64,000 nucleotides of DNA from Klebsiella sp. RIT-PI-d (GCF_001187865.1 NZ_LGIT01000017.1:124001-188000), one strand, 5' to 3'; positions 1 to 10,843 are shown, counted from the first letter of the stretch. Notes: generated by a model not told the origin, from the sequence alone. A program made the numbers and translations.

Positions 1-1679
1 CAAAAGTCCTGCACCCGCGCACCATCGCGCCGATCGCTCAATTTCAAATTCCGTGCCTGATTAAGAATACCGGCAACCCTCAGGCGCCGGGTACGCTGAT
101 CGGCGCGAATGGCAATGAAGATGGTCTGCCGGTAAAAGGCATCTCCAATCTGAATAATATGGCGATGTTTAACGTTTCCGGCCCGGGAATGAAAGGTATG
201 ATCGGCATGGCCGCGCGAGTATTTGCCACCATGTCGCGCGCCGGAATTTCAGTAGTATTAATCACCCAGTCCTCTTCCGAATACAGCATCAGCTTTTGTG
301 TGCCTCAGGCCGACTGCCTGCGCGCGCAGCGGGCAATGCGCGATGAGTTTTACCTTGAACTAAAAGAAGGCTTGCTTGAGCCGCTGGCCATTATGGAGCG
401 TCTGGCGATCATTTCGGTGGTGGGGGATGGAATGCGTACCCTGCGCGGTATCTCGGCCAAATTTTTTGCCGCGCTGGCGCGTGCCAATATTAATATTGTC
501 GCCATTGCGCAGGGCTCCTCCGAGCGCTCTATTTCGGTGGTAGTCAATAACGATGATGTGACGACCGGCGTGCGCGTAACGCATCAGATGCTGTTTAACA
601 CCGATCAGGTGATCGAAGTGTTCCTGATTGGCGTGGGCGGCGTGGGCGGGGCACTGCTCGAGCAGATCAAACGCCAGCAGGCATGGCTGAAAGGTAAGCA
701 TATTGATTTACGCGTTTGCGGCGTAGCAAACTCAAAGGCGCTACTCACTAACGTTCACGGTCTGAATCTGGAAAACTGGCAGAATGAACTGGCGGATGCG
801 AAAGACCCCTTCAACCTGGGGCGTTTGATTCGTCTGGTCAAAGAATATCATCTGCTTAACCCGGTCATTGTTGATTGTACCTCCAGTCAAATCGTTGCCG
901 ATCAGTATGCTGATTTCCTGCGCGAAGGTTTCCACGTCGTAACGCCGAATAAAAAGGCGAATACCTCGTCAATGGATTATTACCATCAGCTGCGCCATGC
1001 CGCCGGGCATTCACGACGTAAATTTCTCTACGATACCAACGTCGGCGCCGGGCTTCCGGTGATAGAGAACTTACAGAACCTGCTGAATGCCGGCGATGAG
1101 CTTCAGCACTTCTCCGGGATCCTTTCCGGCTCGCTGTCATTTATTTTTGGCAAGCTCGATGAGGGGATGAGTCTGTCGGAAGCGACCCGTATAGCACGCG
1201 AAATGGGCTATACCGAGCCGGACCCGCGCGACGATCTGTCCGGAATGGACGTTGCGCGCAAGCTGCTTATTCTGGCGCGTGAAACCGGCCGCAGTCTTGA
1301 ACTGAGTGATATGGTGATTGAGTCCGTGCTGCCGGAGAGCTTTGATGCCTCCGGAGATACCGACAGTTTTATGGCGCGGTTGCCACAGCTGGATGACGGT
1401 TTCTCCGCTCGCGTGGCAAAAGCGCGTGATGAAGGTAAGGTTCTGCGCTATGTTGGCAATATCGAAGAAGATGGCGTCTGTCGGGTAAAAATTGCCGAAG
1501 TAGACGGCAATGATCCGCTGTATAAAGTGAAAAATGGTGAGAATGCGCTGGCATTTTATAGTCACTATTATCAGCCCATCCCGCTGGTGCTGCGCGGTTA
1601 CGGTGCAGGTAACGACGTCACGGCGGCAGGGGTATTTGCTGACCTGCTGCGTACGCTTTCATGGAAGTTAGGAGTCTGA
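1..1679 (+). CDS. thrA: Bifunctional aspartokinase I/homoserine dehydrogenase I, C-terminal part (5' truncated by window edge)
   Basis: Catalyses the first and third steps from aspartate to threonine (aspartyl phosphorylation; NADPH-dependent reduction of aspartate semialdehyde to homoserine). The open frame runs from the window edge, so the aspartokinase catalytic domain is missing. What remains is the end of that domain, the two ACT-like regulatory repeats (the stretches with FNVSGPG and ISVVGDGM) and the homoserine dehydrogenase half with its Rossmann loop [12 protein letters not shown] and the motif containing NVGAGLPV. The first internal ATG, at 159, is not the true start. The TGA at 1677-1679 is one base before the thrB start, as in the thrABC operon. 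The leader and attenuator lie outside the window. Confidence 0.98.
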   Translation, partial: KVLHPRTIAPIAQFQIPCLIKNTGNPQAPGTLIGANGNEDGLPVKGISNLNNMAMFNVSGPGMKGMIGMAARVFATMSRAGISVVLITQSSSEYSISFCVPQADCLRAQRAMRDEFYLELKEGLLEPLAIMERLAIISVVGDGMRTLRGISAKFFAALARANINIVAIAQGSSERSISVVVNNDDVTTGVRVTHQMLFNTDQVIEVFLIGVGGVGGALLEQIKRQQAWLKGKHIDLRVCGVANSKALLTNVHGLNLENWQNELADAKDPFNLGRLIRLVKEYHLLNPVIVDCTSSQIVADQYADFLREGFHVVTPNKKANTSSMDYYHQLRHAAGHSRRKFLYDTNVGAGLPVIENLQNLLNAGDELQHFSGILSGSLSFIFGKLDEGMSLSEATRIAREMGYTEPDPRDDLSGMDVARKLLILARETGRSLELSDMVIESVLPESFDASGDTDSFMARLPQLDDGFSARVAKARDEGKVLRYVGNIEEDGVCRVKIAEVDGNDPLYKVKNGENALAFYSHYYQPIPLVLRGYGAGNDVTAAGVFADLLRTLSWKLGV

Positions 1680-1680
1680 C

Positions 1681-2610
1681 ATGGTTAAAGTTTATGCCCC
1701 GGCCTCAAGTGCCAATATGAGCGTCGGATTTGACGTGCTGGGCGCGGCGGTAACGCCCATCGACGGCTCCCTGCTGGGCGATACCGTTGCGGTTGAAGCC
1801 GCAGAGCGTTTCAGCGTCGAGAATAAAGGCCGTTTCGCCAATAAACTGCCGGCTGAACCCCGTGAGAATATTGTTTATCAATGCTGGGAGCGCTTTTGTC
1901 AGGAGATTGGCAAAACGGTGCCGGTAACCATGACGCTGGAAAAAAACATGCCGATTGGTTCCGGTCTTGGCTCCAGCGCCTGTTCGGTAGTGGCGGCGCT
2001 GGTTGCCATGAATGAATACTGCGGCAAGCCGCTGAATGATACGCGGATGCTGGCATTAATGGGGGAACTGGAGGGGCGTATCTCCGGCAGCGTCCATTAT
2101 GATAACGTCGCTCCCTGTTTTCTCGGTGGCATGCAGTTGATGATCGAAGAAAACGGCATTATCAGCGAGCAGGTGCCAGGCTTTGATGAGTGGCTATGGG
2201 TGCTGGCCTATCCGGGTATTGTCGTTTCTACCGCCGAAGCGCGTGCGATCCTGCCCGCGCAATATCGCCGCCAGGATTGTATTGCACACGGTCGCCACCT
2301 GGCTGGATTCATTCACGCCTGTTATTCGCGCCAGCCGCTGCTGGCCGCGAAACTGATGAAAGATGTGATTGCTGAGCCCTATCGCGCCAAACTGCTGCCC
2401 GGCTTTAATGACGCACGTCAGGCCGTAACGGAGATGGGAGCGTTGGCCTGCGGTATCTCCGGTTCCGGTCCGACGTTATTTGCGCTGTGCGATAAAGCCG
2501 GGACCGCACAACGTGTGGCAGACTGGCTGGGTAAACACTATCTCCAGAATCAGGAAGGCTTTGTTCATATTTGCCAGCTGGATACGGCAGGCGCACGAGT
2601 CGTAGGATAA
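1681..2610 (+). CDS. thrB: Homoserine kinase
   Basis: Phosphorylates L-homoserine with ATP, the fourth step of threonine synthesis, in the cytoplasm. The 309 residues match the usual length. It is a GHMP kinase: the N-terminus has [14 protein letters not shown] and the glycine-rich ATP loop is [13 protein letters not shown] near residues 90-103. The C-terminal [12 protein letters not shown] motif is also typical. It starts one base after the thrA stop and ends three bases before thrC, so the three genes are translationally coupled. Confidence 0.98.
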   Translation: MVKVYAPASSANMSVGFDVLGAAVTPIDGSLLGDTVAVEAAERFSVENKGRFANKLPAEPRENIVYQCWERFCQEIGKTVPVTMTLEKNMPIGSGLGSSACSVVAALVAMNEYCGKPLNDTRMLALMGELEGRISGSVHYDNVAPCFLGGMQLMIEENGIISEQVPGFDEWLWVLAYPGIVVSTAEARAILPAQYRRQDCIAHGRHLAGFIHACYSRQPLLAAKLMKDVIAEPYRAKLLPGFNDARQAVTEMGALACGISGSGPTLFALCDKAGTAQRVADWLGKHYLQNQEGFVHICQLDTAGARVVG

Positions 2611-2613
2611 CTA

Positions 2614-3900
2614 ATGAAACTCTATAACCTTAAAGATCATAACGAGCAGGTTAGCTTTGCTCAGGCCGTTACCCAAGGGCTGGGCAAGCAGCAGGGACTG
2701 TTTTTTCCGCACGATCTGCCTGAATTTAGCCTGACGGAAATTGATGAAATGCTGACTGAGGATTTTGTCAGCCGCAGCGCAAAAATTCTTAGTGCATTTA
2801 TCGGCGATGAGATCCCGTCTACCGTACTTAAACAACGTATCGGTGCGGCATTTACTTTTCCGGCACCGGTGAAGCCGGTGACAGAAGACATCGGCTGTCT
2901 GGAGCTATTCCACGGGCCGACGCTGGCATTTAAAGATTTTGGCGGACGTTTTATGGCGCAAATGCTAACCCATATCAGCGGAGATAAGCCGGTCACTATT
3001 CTGACCGCGACGTCCGGCGATACCGGTGCGGCAGTGGCCCATGCTTTCTATGGCCTGCCAAACGTACGGGTCGTGATCCTCTATCCCCGCGGCAAAATCA
3101 GTCCGTTGCAGGAAAAATTATTCTGTACGCTGGGTGGCAACATTGAAACCGTGGCGATTGACGGCGATTTCGATGCCTGTCAGGCCCTGGTAAAACAGGC
3201 ATTTGATGATGAAGAGTTGAAAGCCGCGCTGGGGTTAAACTCGGCCAACTCGATCAATATCAGCCGTCTGCTGGCGCAGATTTGCTACTACTTCGAAGCC
3301 GTGGCGCAACTCCCGCAGGAGGCGCGTAATCAGCTGGTGATCTCCGTTCCCAGCGGTAATTTTGGCGATCTCACGGCCGGGCTGCTGGCGAAATCGCTGG
3401 GGCTACCGGTTAAACGCTTTATTGCCGCAACCAATGCTAACGACACGGTGCCGCGTTTTCTGCATGCGGGCAAATGGGAGCCAAACGCCACGCAGGCAAC
3501 CCTGTCGAATGCAATGGACGTCAGCCAGCCAAACAACTGGCCGCGGGTGGAGGAGATTTTCCGGCGTAAAATCTGGCGGCTTAATGAGCTGGGCTACGCG
3601 GCGGTAGATGATGAGACTACAAAAGCGGCAATGCACGAACTTCGGGCGCTTGGCTATATTTCCGAGCCGCACGCGGCCATTGCGTATCGCGCGCTGCGCG
3701 ACCAGTTGCAACCAGGCGAATACGGACTGTTCCTTGGCACTGCGCATCCGGCAAAATTTAAAGAAAGCGTGGAAACGATTCTGGGTGAAACGCTGCCGCT
3801 GCCTGCGGAACTTGCGGAAAGGGCCGATTTACCGCTGTTATCGCACACTTTGCCTGCAGATTTTGCCGCTCTGCGCCAGTTGATGATGGCAAGAGGCTAA
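2614..3900 (+). CDS. thrC: Threonine synthase
   Basis: PLP-dependent conversion of O-phosphohomoserine to threonine, the last step of the pathway. The 428 residues equal the E. coli length. The PLP lysine is Lys107 in GPTLAFKDFGGR, and the phosphate-binding SVPSGNFGDLTAG motif follows near residues 245-257. It is the last gene of thrABC, with a rho-independent terminator starting 20 bp after the stop. Confidence 0.98.
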   Translation: MKLYNLKDHNEQVSFAQAVTQGLGKQQGLFFPHDLPEFSLTEIDEMLTEDFVSRSAKILSAFIGDEIPSTVLKQRIGAAFTFPAPVKPVTEDIGCLELFHGPTLAFKDFGGRFMAQMLTHISGDKPVTILTATSGDTGAAVAHAFYGLPNVRVVILYPRGKISPLQEKLFCTLGGNIETVAIDGDFDACQALVKQAFDDEELKAALGLNSANSINISRLLAQICYYFEAVAQLPQEARNQLVISVPSGNFGDLTAGLLAKSLGLPVKRFIAATNANDTVPRFLHAGKWEPNATQATLSNAMDVSQPNNWPRVEEIFRRKIWRLNELGYAAVDDETTKAAMHELRALGYISEPHAAIAYRALRDQLQPGEYGLFLGTAHPAKFKESVETILGETLPLPAELAERADLPLLSHTLPADFAALRQLMMARG

Positions 3901-3919
3901 GCCATTAGTCCATTTAACG

Positions 3920-3950
3920 CCGGGCAACGCTGCGTTTGCCCGGTTTTTTT
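3920..3950 (+). terminator. thrABC rho-independent terminator
   Basis: An 8-bp perfect stem, CCGGGCAA (3920-3927) paired with TTGCCCGG (3936-3943), is followed by seven T residues (3944-3950). It lies just after thrC and before the convergent yaaA. Confidence 0.9.
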
Positions 3951-3975
3951 ATGGTCTGCCGTGGGTGTCTTCGAT

Positions 3976-4755
3976 TTACACCGCGTGCTCGCGGCGTTTA
4001 AAGACCAGCTCGCCGTTTACTGACGCTTCTTCATCAAAGACATAGCCTTCCTCATTAAATTCGCGAAGCTGCTCAGGCGTCGTCAGGCGATTTTTAATTA
4101 TGAAGCGGCTCATCAGACCACGCGCTTTCTTGGCATAAAAACTGATTACTTTGAACTTACCGTTCTTTTCGTCCAGGAAAACGGGCTTTATGATGACGGC
4201 ATTCAGTTTTTTCGGCTTAACCGCTTTAAAATACTCCTCTGACGCCAGGTTAACGATCACCCGATCGTGCCGGGCATCCAGAGCTTCTGACAGCTTATCG
4301 GTAATGATGTCGCCCCAGAATTGATAAAGATCCTTACCCCGGAGAGTGGCAAAACGGATACCCATCTCCAGACGGTAGGGCTGCATCAGATCCAGCGGAC
4401 GCAGAACGCCGTACAGGCCAGAGAGCATTCGCAGGTGTTGCTGGGCAAAGTCAAAGTCTGTCTCACTGAATGTGTGCGCCTGAAGACCGGTATAAACATC
4501 GCCTTTAAAGGCGAGGATCGCCTGGCGGGCATTTTCCAGCGTAAACTCAGGTTGCCAGTCGTGAAAGCGAGTGGCATTCAGATCGGCAAGCTTGTCGCTG
4601 ATACTCATTAAACTGGCAATTTGTGCTGCCGTCAGCTTACGCGCAACCTCAATCAACTGTTGTGAATGGTCCAGCAGTTCAGGCTGCGTAAAATTTTTCG
4701 TGGCAAGCGGGCTTTGGTAATCCAGCGTTTTTGCAGGTGAAATCAGAATCAGCAT
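3976..4755 (-). CDS. yaaA: Peroxide stress resistance protein YaaA (DUF328)
   Basis: 259 residues, one more than I recall for E. coli. It starts [17 protein letters not shown], the family signature. In E. coli this protein is induced by hydrogen peroxide through OxyR and limits intracellular unincorporated iron, protecting DNA from Fenton damage; its fold binds DNA. It is convergent with thrC and lies 81 bp downstream of yaaJ on the same strand, the usual order. No oddity was seen. Confidence 0.95.
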   Translation of the reverse strand: MLILISPAKTLDYQSPLATKNFTQPELLDHSQQLIEVARKLTAAQIASLMSISDKLADLNATRFHDWQPEFTLENARQAILAFKGDVYTGLQAHTFSETDFDFAQQHLRMLSGLYGVLRPLDLMQPYRLEMGIRFATLRGKDLYQFWGDIITDKLSEALDARHDRVIVNLASEEYFKAVKPKKLNAVIIKPVFLDEKNGKFKVISFYAKKARGLMSRFIIKNRLTTPEQLREFNEEGYVFDEEASVNGELVFKRREHAV

Positions 4756-4836
4756 CGTTAATCCTTACGGCATATTATTATTGCCCGACTTTAGCAAAAA
4801 AAAGGCTGCAAGTCGGCGATGACTGTGATTGCCATA

Positions 4837-6267
4837 CTATTGCTTTGGCAGGTTGTCCCATGCTCCCGATGTCAGTTGCTGATGAAGATCCGGATAACGT
4901 TGCGGATCAAATACCGGGCGCACGCCTAATTTGCGCTGGCGCAAATAGTCATTGGCAATAAGACGCACGACGGGTGACAGCAGCAGAATGGCGGTCAGAT
5001 TAGTCAGGGCCATCAATGCCATTGCAATATTGGCCAATTGCCATACCAGTGGAAAGCTGAGCAGCGATCCAGCGACAATCATGATGAATGTTGTGGCACG
5101 CAGGGCCCGTCGCGCCCATGGCGTATCAAGACGCAGAAAAACTAAATTATTCTCCGCATACAAATAATTTCCCACAATAGATGTGAAAGCCAATAGCGCC
5201 ACCACAATGGCGACAAATCCGGGACCAGCATCGCCAATAAGCATGACCATTGCCTGCTGAATGCGCTGGATACCGTCGGCAGCAGTATGCAGGGTATTCG
5301 GACCTGCCAGCAGGACAATCAGAGCACTACAGGTTGAGAGAATAAAGGTATCAATAAACACGCCAATCATCTGCACAATGCCCTGTGCCGCCGGGTGTGG
5401 AGGCCATGAAGAGGCAGCAGCGGCAACATTGGGCGTAGAACCAATCCCGGCTTCATTAGAAAACATGCCGCGCTGAAAACCGCTGGTAAGCGCCTGACTT
5501 ACCGTATACCCGGCCGCACCCGCTGCCGCTTCATGCCAGCCGAACGCGCTTTTCACGATGGTGGCAATCGTCTCTGGCAGGGCGGCAATATGCCATGTGC
5601 TAATCAACAGGCTCGTGGCCACCCAGAAAATCACCATTACCGGTACCAGCCATTGCATCATTCTTACAACCCTGCGCAACCCTCCGGTTATTATTAACAG
5701 AATCAGCACAGCCAGAATGATGCCGGTGACCAGCGAGGGCATCGTAAAGGCGTAATTGAGGGCACTGGCAACAGAGTTTGCCTGAATAGTATTAAAAACC
5801 AGGCCGTAAGAGAGCAGTAAAAACAGCGAAAAAAGGATGCCCATCCAGCGCATTCCTAACCCATGCGCCATATACCACGCCGGTCCACCACGAAATTGCC
5901 CTGCGGCATCACGCTGTTTATAAAGCTGAGAAAGCGAGCATTCAGCAAAGCTGATGGCCATGCCGGTGAGGCCGGAGATCCACATCCAGAAGATGGCTCC
6001 CGGGCCGCCTGTGGCGATAGCCAGCGAGATCCCAGCCAGATTTCCACTACCTGCGCGCGCGGCAAGACTGGTACACAGCGCCTGGAAAGAGGTTAATCCT
6101 CCTGGCTGAGGGGTGAGACTGTTTTTCAGACTTTTACTGTAGTGGCGCAGATAGCGAAACTGAATGAAGCCTGTACGGAAAGTAAACCATATGCCGGCGC
6201 CCGCCAGCAGATAGATCATCATCGATCCCCAAATGACGTCGTTAATAAACTGTAGAAAATCAGGCAT
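4837..6267 (-). CDS. yaaJ: AGCS-family amino acid (alanine/glycine):cation symporter YaaJ
   Basis: 476-residue polytopic inner-membrane protein of the alanine/glycine:cation symporter family. The conserved stretches GSGNLAGISLAIATGGPGAI and FSNEAGIGSTPNVAAAA (about residues 72-91 and 270-290) are the hallmark Na+-coupled transport motifs. The start ATG at 6267 faces talB, so the two genes are divergent across about 200 bp. The substrate is inferred from the family. Confidence 0.93.
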   Translation of the reverse strand: MPDFLQFINDVIWGSMMIYLLAGAGIWFTFRTGFIQFRYLRHYSKSLKNSLTPQPGGLTSFQALCTSLAARAGSGNLAGISLAIATGGPGAIFWMWISGLTGMAISFAECSLSQLYKQRDAAGQFRGGPAWYMAHGLGMRWMGILFSLFLLLSYGLVFNTIQANSVASALNYAFTMPSLVTGIILAVLILLIITGGLRRVVRMMQWLVPVMVIFWVATSLLISTWHIAALPETIATIVKSAFGWHEAAAGAAGYTVSQALTSGFQRGMFSNEAGIGSTPNVAAAASSWPPHPAAQGIVQMIGVFIDTFILSTCSALIVLLAGPNTLHTAADGIQRIQQAMVMLIGDAGPGFVAIVVALLAFTSIVGNYLYAENNLVFLRLDTPWARRALRATTFIMIVAGSLLSFPLVWQLANIAMALMALTNLTAILLLSPVVRLIANDYLRQRKLGVRPVFDPQRYPDLHQQLTSGAWDNLPKQ

Positions 6268-6470
6268 TAAACGTCCTCTTGTTTATGCCGGTACGCTAAT
6301 GTAAGCGCTACCACTTATGGGACAGGAATTGCCTGTCCGGTAATACATCGGCGGAGTCTATCACACTCTGTAAGGTCATACCGTCGCGGTTGCGCTGAGA
6401 GTGGGTCGTGATATTATCAGGGCAGACCGGTTACATCCCCCTAACAAGCTGTTTAAAGAGAAACTCTATC

Positions 6471-7424
6471 ATGACGGACAAATTGACCTCCCTGCGTCAG
6501 TACACCACCGTGGTGGCTGACACCGGAGATATCGCGGCAATGAAGCTGTATCAGCCGCAGGATGCAACAACCAACCCTTCTCTGATCCTTGGCGCTGCGC
6601 AAATTCCTGAATACCGCAAGCTGATTGACGATGCCGTAACCTGGGCGCGTAGCCAAAGCAGCGACCACGCCCAGCAAATCGTTGATGCCAGCGATAAACT
6701 GGCGGTGAATATCGGACTGGAAATTCTTAAGCTGGTTCCGGGCCGTATTTCAACTGAAGTGGATGCGCGTCTTTCCTATGACACTGAAGCTTCTATCGTA
6801 AAAGCTAAGCGTCTGATTAAGCTGTATAACGATGCGGGTATCAGTAATGACCGTATCTTGATCAAACTGGCTTCAACCTGGCAGGGTATTCGTGCCGCAG
6901 AACAGCTCGAAAAAGAAGGCATCAACTGTAACCTGACGCTGCTATTCTCTTTTGCGCAGGCTCGCGCGTGTGCGGAAGCGGGCGTTTATCTGATTTCGCC
7001 ATTTGTTGGTCGTATTCTTGACTGGTACAAAACCAATACCGATAAAAAAGAGTACGCGCCAGCAGAAGATCCGGGCGTGGTGTCAGTGACAGAGATCTAC
7101 GAATACTACAAACAGCACGGCTACGAAACGGTCGTGATGGGTGCAAGCTTCCGTAACCTCGGTGAAATTCTGGAGCTGGCGGGCTGCGATCGTCTGACCA
7201 TTGCTCCAGCATTGCTTAAAGAGCTGGCAGAAAGCGAAGGCACTATTGAGCGTAAATTGTCGTTTAACGGTGAAGTCAAAGCCCGTCCGGAACGCATTAC
7301 CGAAGCGCAGTTCCTGTGGCAGCACAACCAGGACCCGATGGCAGTTGATAAACTGGCCGACGGTATCCGCAAGTTTGCTGTAGACCAGGAAAAACTGGAA
7401 AAAATGATCGGCGATCTGCTGTAA
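6471..7424 (+). CDS. talB: Transaldolase B
   Basis: Transfers a dihydroxyacetone unit between sugar phosphates in the non-oxidative pentose phosphate pathway. The Schiff-base lysine is Lys132 in ILIKLASTW. Starting at the ATG at 6471 ([10 protein letters not shown]) gives 317 residues, exactly the E. coli TalB length; the in-frame ATG at 6408 would add 21 residues not seen in the family and is rejected. A clear terminator hairpin follows. Confidence 0.97.
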   Translation: MTDKLTSLRQYTTVVADTGDIAAMKLYQPQDATTNPSLILGAAQIPEYRKLIDDAVTWARSQSSDHAQQIVDASDKLAVNIGLEILKLVPGRISTEVDARLSYDTEASIVKAKRLIKLYNDAGISNDRILIKLASTWQGIRAAEQLEKEGINCNLTLLFSFAQARACAEAGVYLISPFVGRILDWYKTNTDKKEYAPAEDPGVVSVTEIYEYYKQHGYETVVMGASFRNLGEILELAGCDRLTIAPALLKELAESEGTIERKLSFNGEVKARPERITEAQFLWQHNQDPMAVDKLADGIRKFAVDQEKLEKMIGDLL

Positions 7425-7430
7425 TCATGA

Positions 7431-7465
7431 TGGCCGGTAGCCACTACCGGCCAACGTTTTATTTT
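7431..7465 (+). terminator. talB terminator
   Basis: A 10-bp perfect stem, TGGCCGGTAG (7431-7440) with CTACCGGCCA (7444-7453), has a 3-nt loop and is followed by a T-rich run (acgttttatttt). Confidence 0.85.
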
Positions 7466-7713
7466 ATGGATCGGCGTGCAGCGGCGTGACGCAGTAACGA
7501 AAACTCTTCTTCTGCAATCCCGGTCAATGCGATAACCGTCTGCTCATCAAACCCGTTTTCCAGCATCGCACGTGCAATCTTTAACCTCGCTTCACGTTCG
7601 CCAGCCCGCTTACCCTGCTCAATGCCTTTTCTAAGGCCAATATCGTCCAGGTGCTCTGCCATCGTCATCGGTTCATCTCCATGTCGGGGAATGCGTTGTG
7701 CGTGTTTATACAA
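7459..7713 (-). pseudogene. Remnant: C-terminal tail of an Rpn/YhgA-type PD-(D/E)XK recombination-promoting nuclease
   Basis: An 84-codon frame whose end (KGIEQGKRAGEREARLKIAR, then ENGFDEQTVIALTGIAEEE) matches the characteristic tail of Rpn (transposase_31) proteins, which are normally about 300 residues. The nuclease domain is absent and the upstream DNA up to mog does not encode it. The fragment lies between talB and mog. I read it as the leftover of a once complete insertion. If it is translated at all, the start could be the MTMAEHLDD methionine, since the first codons look non-coding. No function is proposed. Confidence 0.65.
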
Positions 7714-7834
7714 AATCGCCTGGCGTTTTGTGTACTTCCCCGTGAAATGTCAGTCGCAGCCTGCGTTGATGCGTCGTATTACGTGACGTTCGCGTGTATT
7801 ATTTCGGGAAAATGCCTTCCAGAAGAGAGTAATG

Positions 7835-8410
7835 ATGAACACGTTACGCATTGGCTTAGTTTCTATTTCCGATCGCGCTTCCAGCGGCGTCTATCAGGAC
7901 AAAGGTCTTCCGGCACTCGAAGCCTGGCTGGAGACCGCGCTAACCACCCCTTATGAAATTCAGACGCGTTTAATTCCCGATGAGCAAAGTATCATTGAGC
8001 AAACGCTCTGCGAGCTGGTAGATGAAATGAGTTGCCACCTGGTACTGACGACCGGTGGAACCGGCCCGGCCCGTCGTGACGTTACGCCGGATGCCACACT
8101 GGCGGTGGCCGATCGCGAAATGCCCGGCTTTGGTGAGCAAATGCGGCAAATCAGCCTGCAATTTGTTCCGACCGCAATCCTTTCCCGCCAAGTGGGGGTG
8201 ATCCGCAAGCAGGCATTGATCCTGAATTTGCCCGGGCAGCCTAAATCTATTCAGGAAACGCTGGAAGGGGTGAAAGATGCGGAAGGCAACGTCTCTGTGC
8301 CGGGTATCTTCGCAAGTGTACCGTATTGTATACAGTTGCTGGAGGGGCCATATGTCGAAACGAACAGTAAGGTAATCGCCGCTTTTAGGCCAAAAAGCGC
8401 GAGAAAGTAG
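7835..8410 (+). CDS. mog: Molybdopterin adenylyltransferase
   Basis: Adenylylates molybdopterin before molybdate insertion, a late step of molybdenum cofactor synthesis in the cytoplasm. It contains the MoaB/Mog signature LTTGGTGPARRDVTPDA and the GEQMRQISL segment. About 191 residues. Two adjacent in-frame ATGs (7832 and 7835) exist; the second gives MNTLRIGLVSISDRASSG, the family N-terminus, with AGAGAG upstream. The C-terminus ends RPKSARK, a few residues shorter than the E. coli protein as I recall it. Confidence 0.95.
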   Translation: MNTLRIGLVSISDRASSGVYQDKGLPALEAWLETALTTPYEIQTRLIPDEQSIIEQTLCELVDEMSCHLVLTTGGTGPARRDVTPDATLAVADREMPGFGEQMRQISLQFVPTAILSRQVGVIRKQALILNLPGQPKSIQETLEGVKDAEGNVSVPGIFASVPYCIQLLEGPYVETNSKVIAAFRPKSARK

Positions 8411-8542
8411 GGATTTTATAGCAGGTTTTACCGCTGTCTTTTTAACGCGGTGACTATTTTGGTATTGATTTATTTACTGTGCAGTAATTTTTAGTTTACA
8501 TGTTATGGTGGACATCTTCTTCCCGATGATAAAGGGTCGTCT

Positions 8543-9844
8543 ATGTCGACAACTATACGCACATTGAATCGCCAGGATTATAAAACGCTCACGCTCGCCG
8601 CCCTCGGCGGAGCGCTGGAGTTTTATGATTTTATTATCTTCGTCTTCTTTGCTGCGGTCGTCGGTGAACTTTTCTTCCCTGCCGATATTCCTGAGTGGCT
8701 GCGCCAGGTACAGACGTTCGGCATCTTCGCTGCCGGATACCTGGCCCGGCCACTAGGCGGAATTATCATGGCCCACTTTGGCGATCTGGTCGGGCGTAAA
8801 AAGATGTTTACCTTGAGCATCTTATTGATGGCCCTGCCGACGCTGGCAATTGGCCTGCTACCGACCTACGCCACGGCTGGATTAGCTGCCCCATTGCTAC
8901 TACTACTCATGCGTATCCTCCAGGGCGCGGCTATTGGTGGCGAAGTTCCAGGCGCATGGGTTTTCGTTGCCGAGCATGTGCCGGAAGGACGCATCGGTAT
9001 CGCCTGCGGCACGTTGACCGCGGGCCTGACGGTCGGGATCTTACTGGGATCGGTTGTGGCTACTCTCGTCAACACGACGATGAGCCAGCAAACGCTTCAT
9101 GATATCGGCTGGCGTCTGCCGTTTTTGCTGGGAGGTGCATTTGGCCTTATAGCCATGTACTTACGCCGCTGGCTGCAGGAAACGCCGGTTTTTCTTGAGA
9201 TGCAGCAGCGTAAAATCCTGGCGCAGGAGCTGCCGGTGAAATCCGTTATTGTCCGGCACAAGAAAGCGGTGATGGTTTCAATGCTGCTCACCTGGCTATT
9301 ATCTGCGGGAATTGTGGTGGTGATCCTGATGTCGCCGGTATGGTTGCAAAAGCAATATGGCTTTGCGCCTGCAGTAACCCTGAAAGCGAATAGTATTGCG
9401 ACGATCATGCTCTGCATTGGCTGTCTGCTTGCCGGGCTGGCGGCCGATCGCTTTGGTGCCAGTAAGACGTTTATTACGGGCAGCGTCATGCTGGGAGGCT
9501 CCAGCTGGGTGTTTTATCACTTTGCCGGCCTCTATCCCCAACAGCTATTTTTATTATACGGTCTGGTGGGGCTTTGTGTCGGAGTAGTAGGGGCGGTACC
9601 TTACGTGATGGTCAATGCTTTTCCACCCACCGTGCGTTTCTCCGGTATTTCATTTTCCTACAATGTCTCGTATGCCATTTTTGGTGGTCTGACGCCGATT
9701 GCCGTCACCATGCTAATGGGCGTTTCACCCATGGCCCCGGCCTGGTACATTTTGGGATTGTCACTTGTAGGGATCGTGCTCGGCATACTGTTGAAACAGG
9801 ACGTGAGAAAGGGGCGGGTACAAGAGGTATTACAGCGTTCGTGA
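8543..9844 (+). CDS. MFS transporter of the metabolite:H+ symporter (MHS) type
   Basis: 433-residue integral membrane protein with about 12 hydrophobic segments. The loop 2-3 signature is GDLVGRKKM (residues ~76-84), and the start (LGGALEFYDFIIFVFFAAVV) resembles the ProP/KgtP/ShiA group, which imports small organic acids or osmolytes with protons. The exact substrate cannot be read from the sequence. It sits between mog and satP, where E. coli has no such gene, so it is an accessory insertion. It is convergent with satP, with an inverted repeat between them. Confidence 0.85.
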   Translation: MSTTIRTLNRQDYKTLTLAALGGALEFYDFIIFVFFAAVVGELFFPADIPEWLRQVQTFGIFAAGYLARPLGGIIMAHFGDLVGRKKMFTLSILLMALPTLAIGLLPTYATAGLAAPLLLLLMRILQGAAIGGEVPGAWVFVAEHVPEGRIGIACGTLTAGLTVGILLGSVVATLVNTTMSQQTLHDIGWRLPFLLGGAFGLIAMYLRRWLQETPVFLEMQQRKILAQELPVKSVIVRHKKAVMVSMLLTWLLSAGIVVVILMSPVWLQKQYGFAPAVTLKANSIATIMLCIGCLLAGLAADRFGASKTFITGSVMLGGSSWVFYHFAGLYPQQLFLLYGLVGLCVGVVGAVPYVMVNAFPPTVRFSGISFSYNVSYAIFGGLTPIAVTMLMGVSPMAPAWYILGLSLVGIVLGILLKQDVRKGRVQEVLQRS

Positions 9845-9857
9845 TCCCGCGTGTGAA

Positions 9858-9884
9858 TGGCGGGTACGCTTAAGGTACCCGCCA
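9858..9884. terminator. Inverted repeat between convergent MFS gene and satP
   Basis: A 10-bp perfect inverted repeat, TGGCGGGTAC (9858-9867) with GTACCCGCCA (9875-9884), lies in the short convergent gap. There is no T tract on either side, so termination is inferred from position only. Confidence 0.5.
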
Positions 9885-9893
9885 GAGACATGA

Positions 9894-10460
9894 TTAATGC
9901 TTCTCGCCAATCGGTAATACCGTACGGCCAAACTGCTCGTTCAGTACTTCACCCATCGCCAGATAAATTGCGCTTGCACCACAGACCAGACCTACCCAGC
10001 CAGCAATGTGGATAATGCCTTCGTTACCACCAATATTGCCAACAGCCAGCAGGGCAAACAGTACGGTCAGGCTCAGGAAGACAAATGACAACACTCTTGC
10101 GCCCTTCAACGTACCGAAGAACATAAACAGTGTGAATACGCCCCACAGACCCAGGTAAGCGCCGAGGAACTGCGCGTCAGGGGCATCGGTCAGGCCCATT
10201 TTTGGCATGAGCAGGATTGCCACCAGCGTTAGCCAGAAAGAACCGTAAGAGGTAAAGGCCGTCAGACCAAACGTGTTCCCTTTTTTAAATTCCAGCAGAC
10301 CTGCAAAAATCTGTGCAATACCACCGTAAAAAATACCCATCGCCAGAATAATACCGTCGAAGGGGAAAATCCCCGCATTGTGCAGGTTCAGCAAAATAGT
10401 GGTCATGCCAAAACCCATCAAGCCCAGCGGAGCCGGATTAGCCAACTTAGTGTTGCCCAT
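9894..10460 (-). CDS. satP: Succinate-acetate/proton symporter (GPR1/FUN34/YaaH family)
   Basis: 188-residue inner-membrane protein with six hydrophobic segments. The family signature NPAPLG appears at residues ~8-13 ([15 protein letters not shown]). In E. coli it takes up acetate and succinate with protons. The start ATG at 10460 faces the long dnaK upstream region. Length and position match E. coli yaaH. Confidence 0.95.
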   Translation of the reverse strand: MGNTKLANPAPLGLMGFGMTTILLNLHNAGIFPFDGIILAMGIFYGGIAQIFAGLLEFKKGNTFGLTAFTSYGSFWLTLVAILLMPKMGLTDAPDAQFLGAYLGLWGVFTLFMFFGTLKGARVLSFVFLSLTVLFALLAVGNIGGNEGIIHIAGWVGLVCGASAIYLAMGEVLNEQFGRTVLPIGEKH

Positions 10461-10843
10461 AATTCCTCAAAAAACGTATAAATGTAGAGTGAAAAAGATT
10501 TGCCCAGCAAACCCACTTAAAAGCGGGCGCAGCATCATAATCGGGCATAAGTACGCTGTCTATGATCTACCCGGGGTAAAAAGAGGATTTTTTACCCCTG
10601 TCGCAGGGACGTATCAGGAGTGCTGAACCGCAATAAGTCTGCGCAGGCAGGCTATCCGCAATACGGCCGGAATAGTAACGCGCCAGGCGGTCCCGCTAAC
10701 GGCTTTGAGGCTATTAAATGCCGCGCTAGCCGGGCTACCCAGGCCCGCGCCACGCGGTAAACCGTGTCCAGTGACGCTTACAGCGGCGTGATGGTACGGG
10801 TACCACCTGACGGGGCTCGCGCAAAAATTTTTTCATCTCCCCC

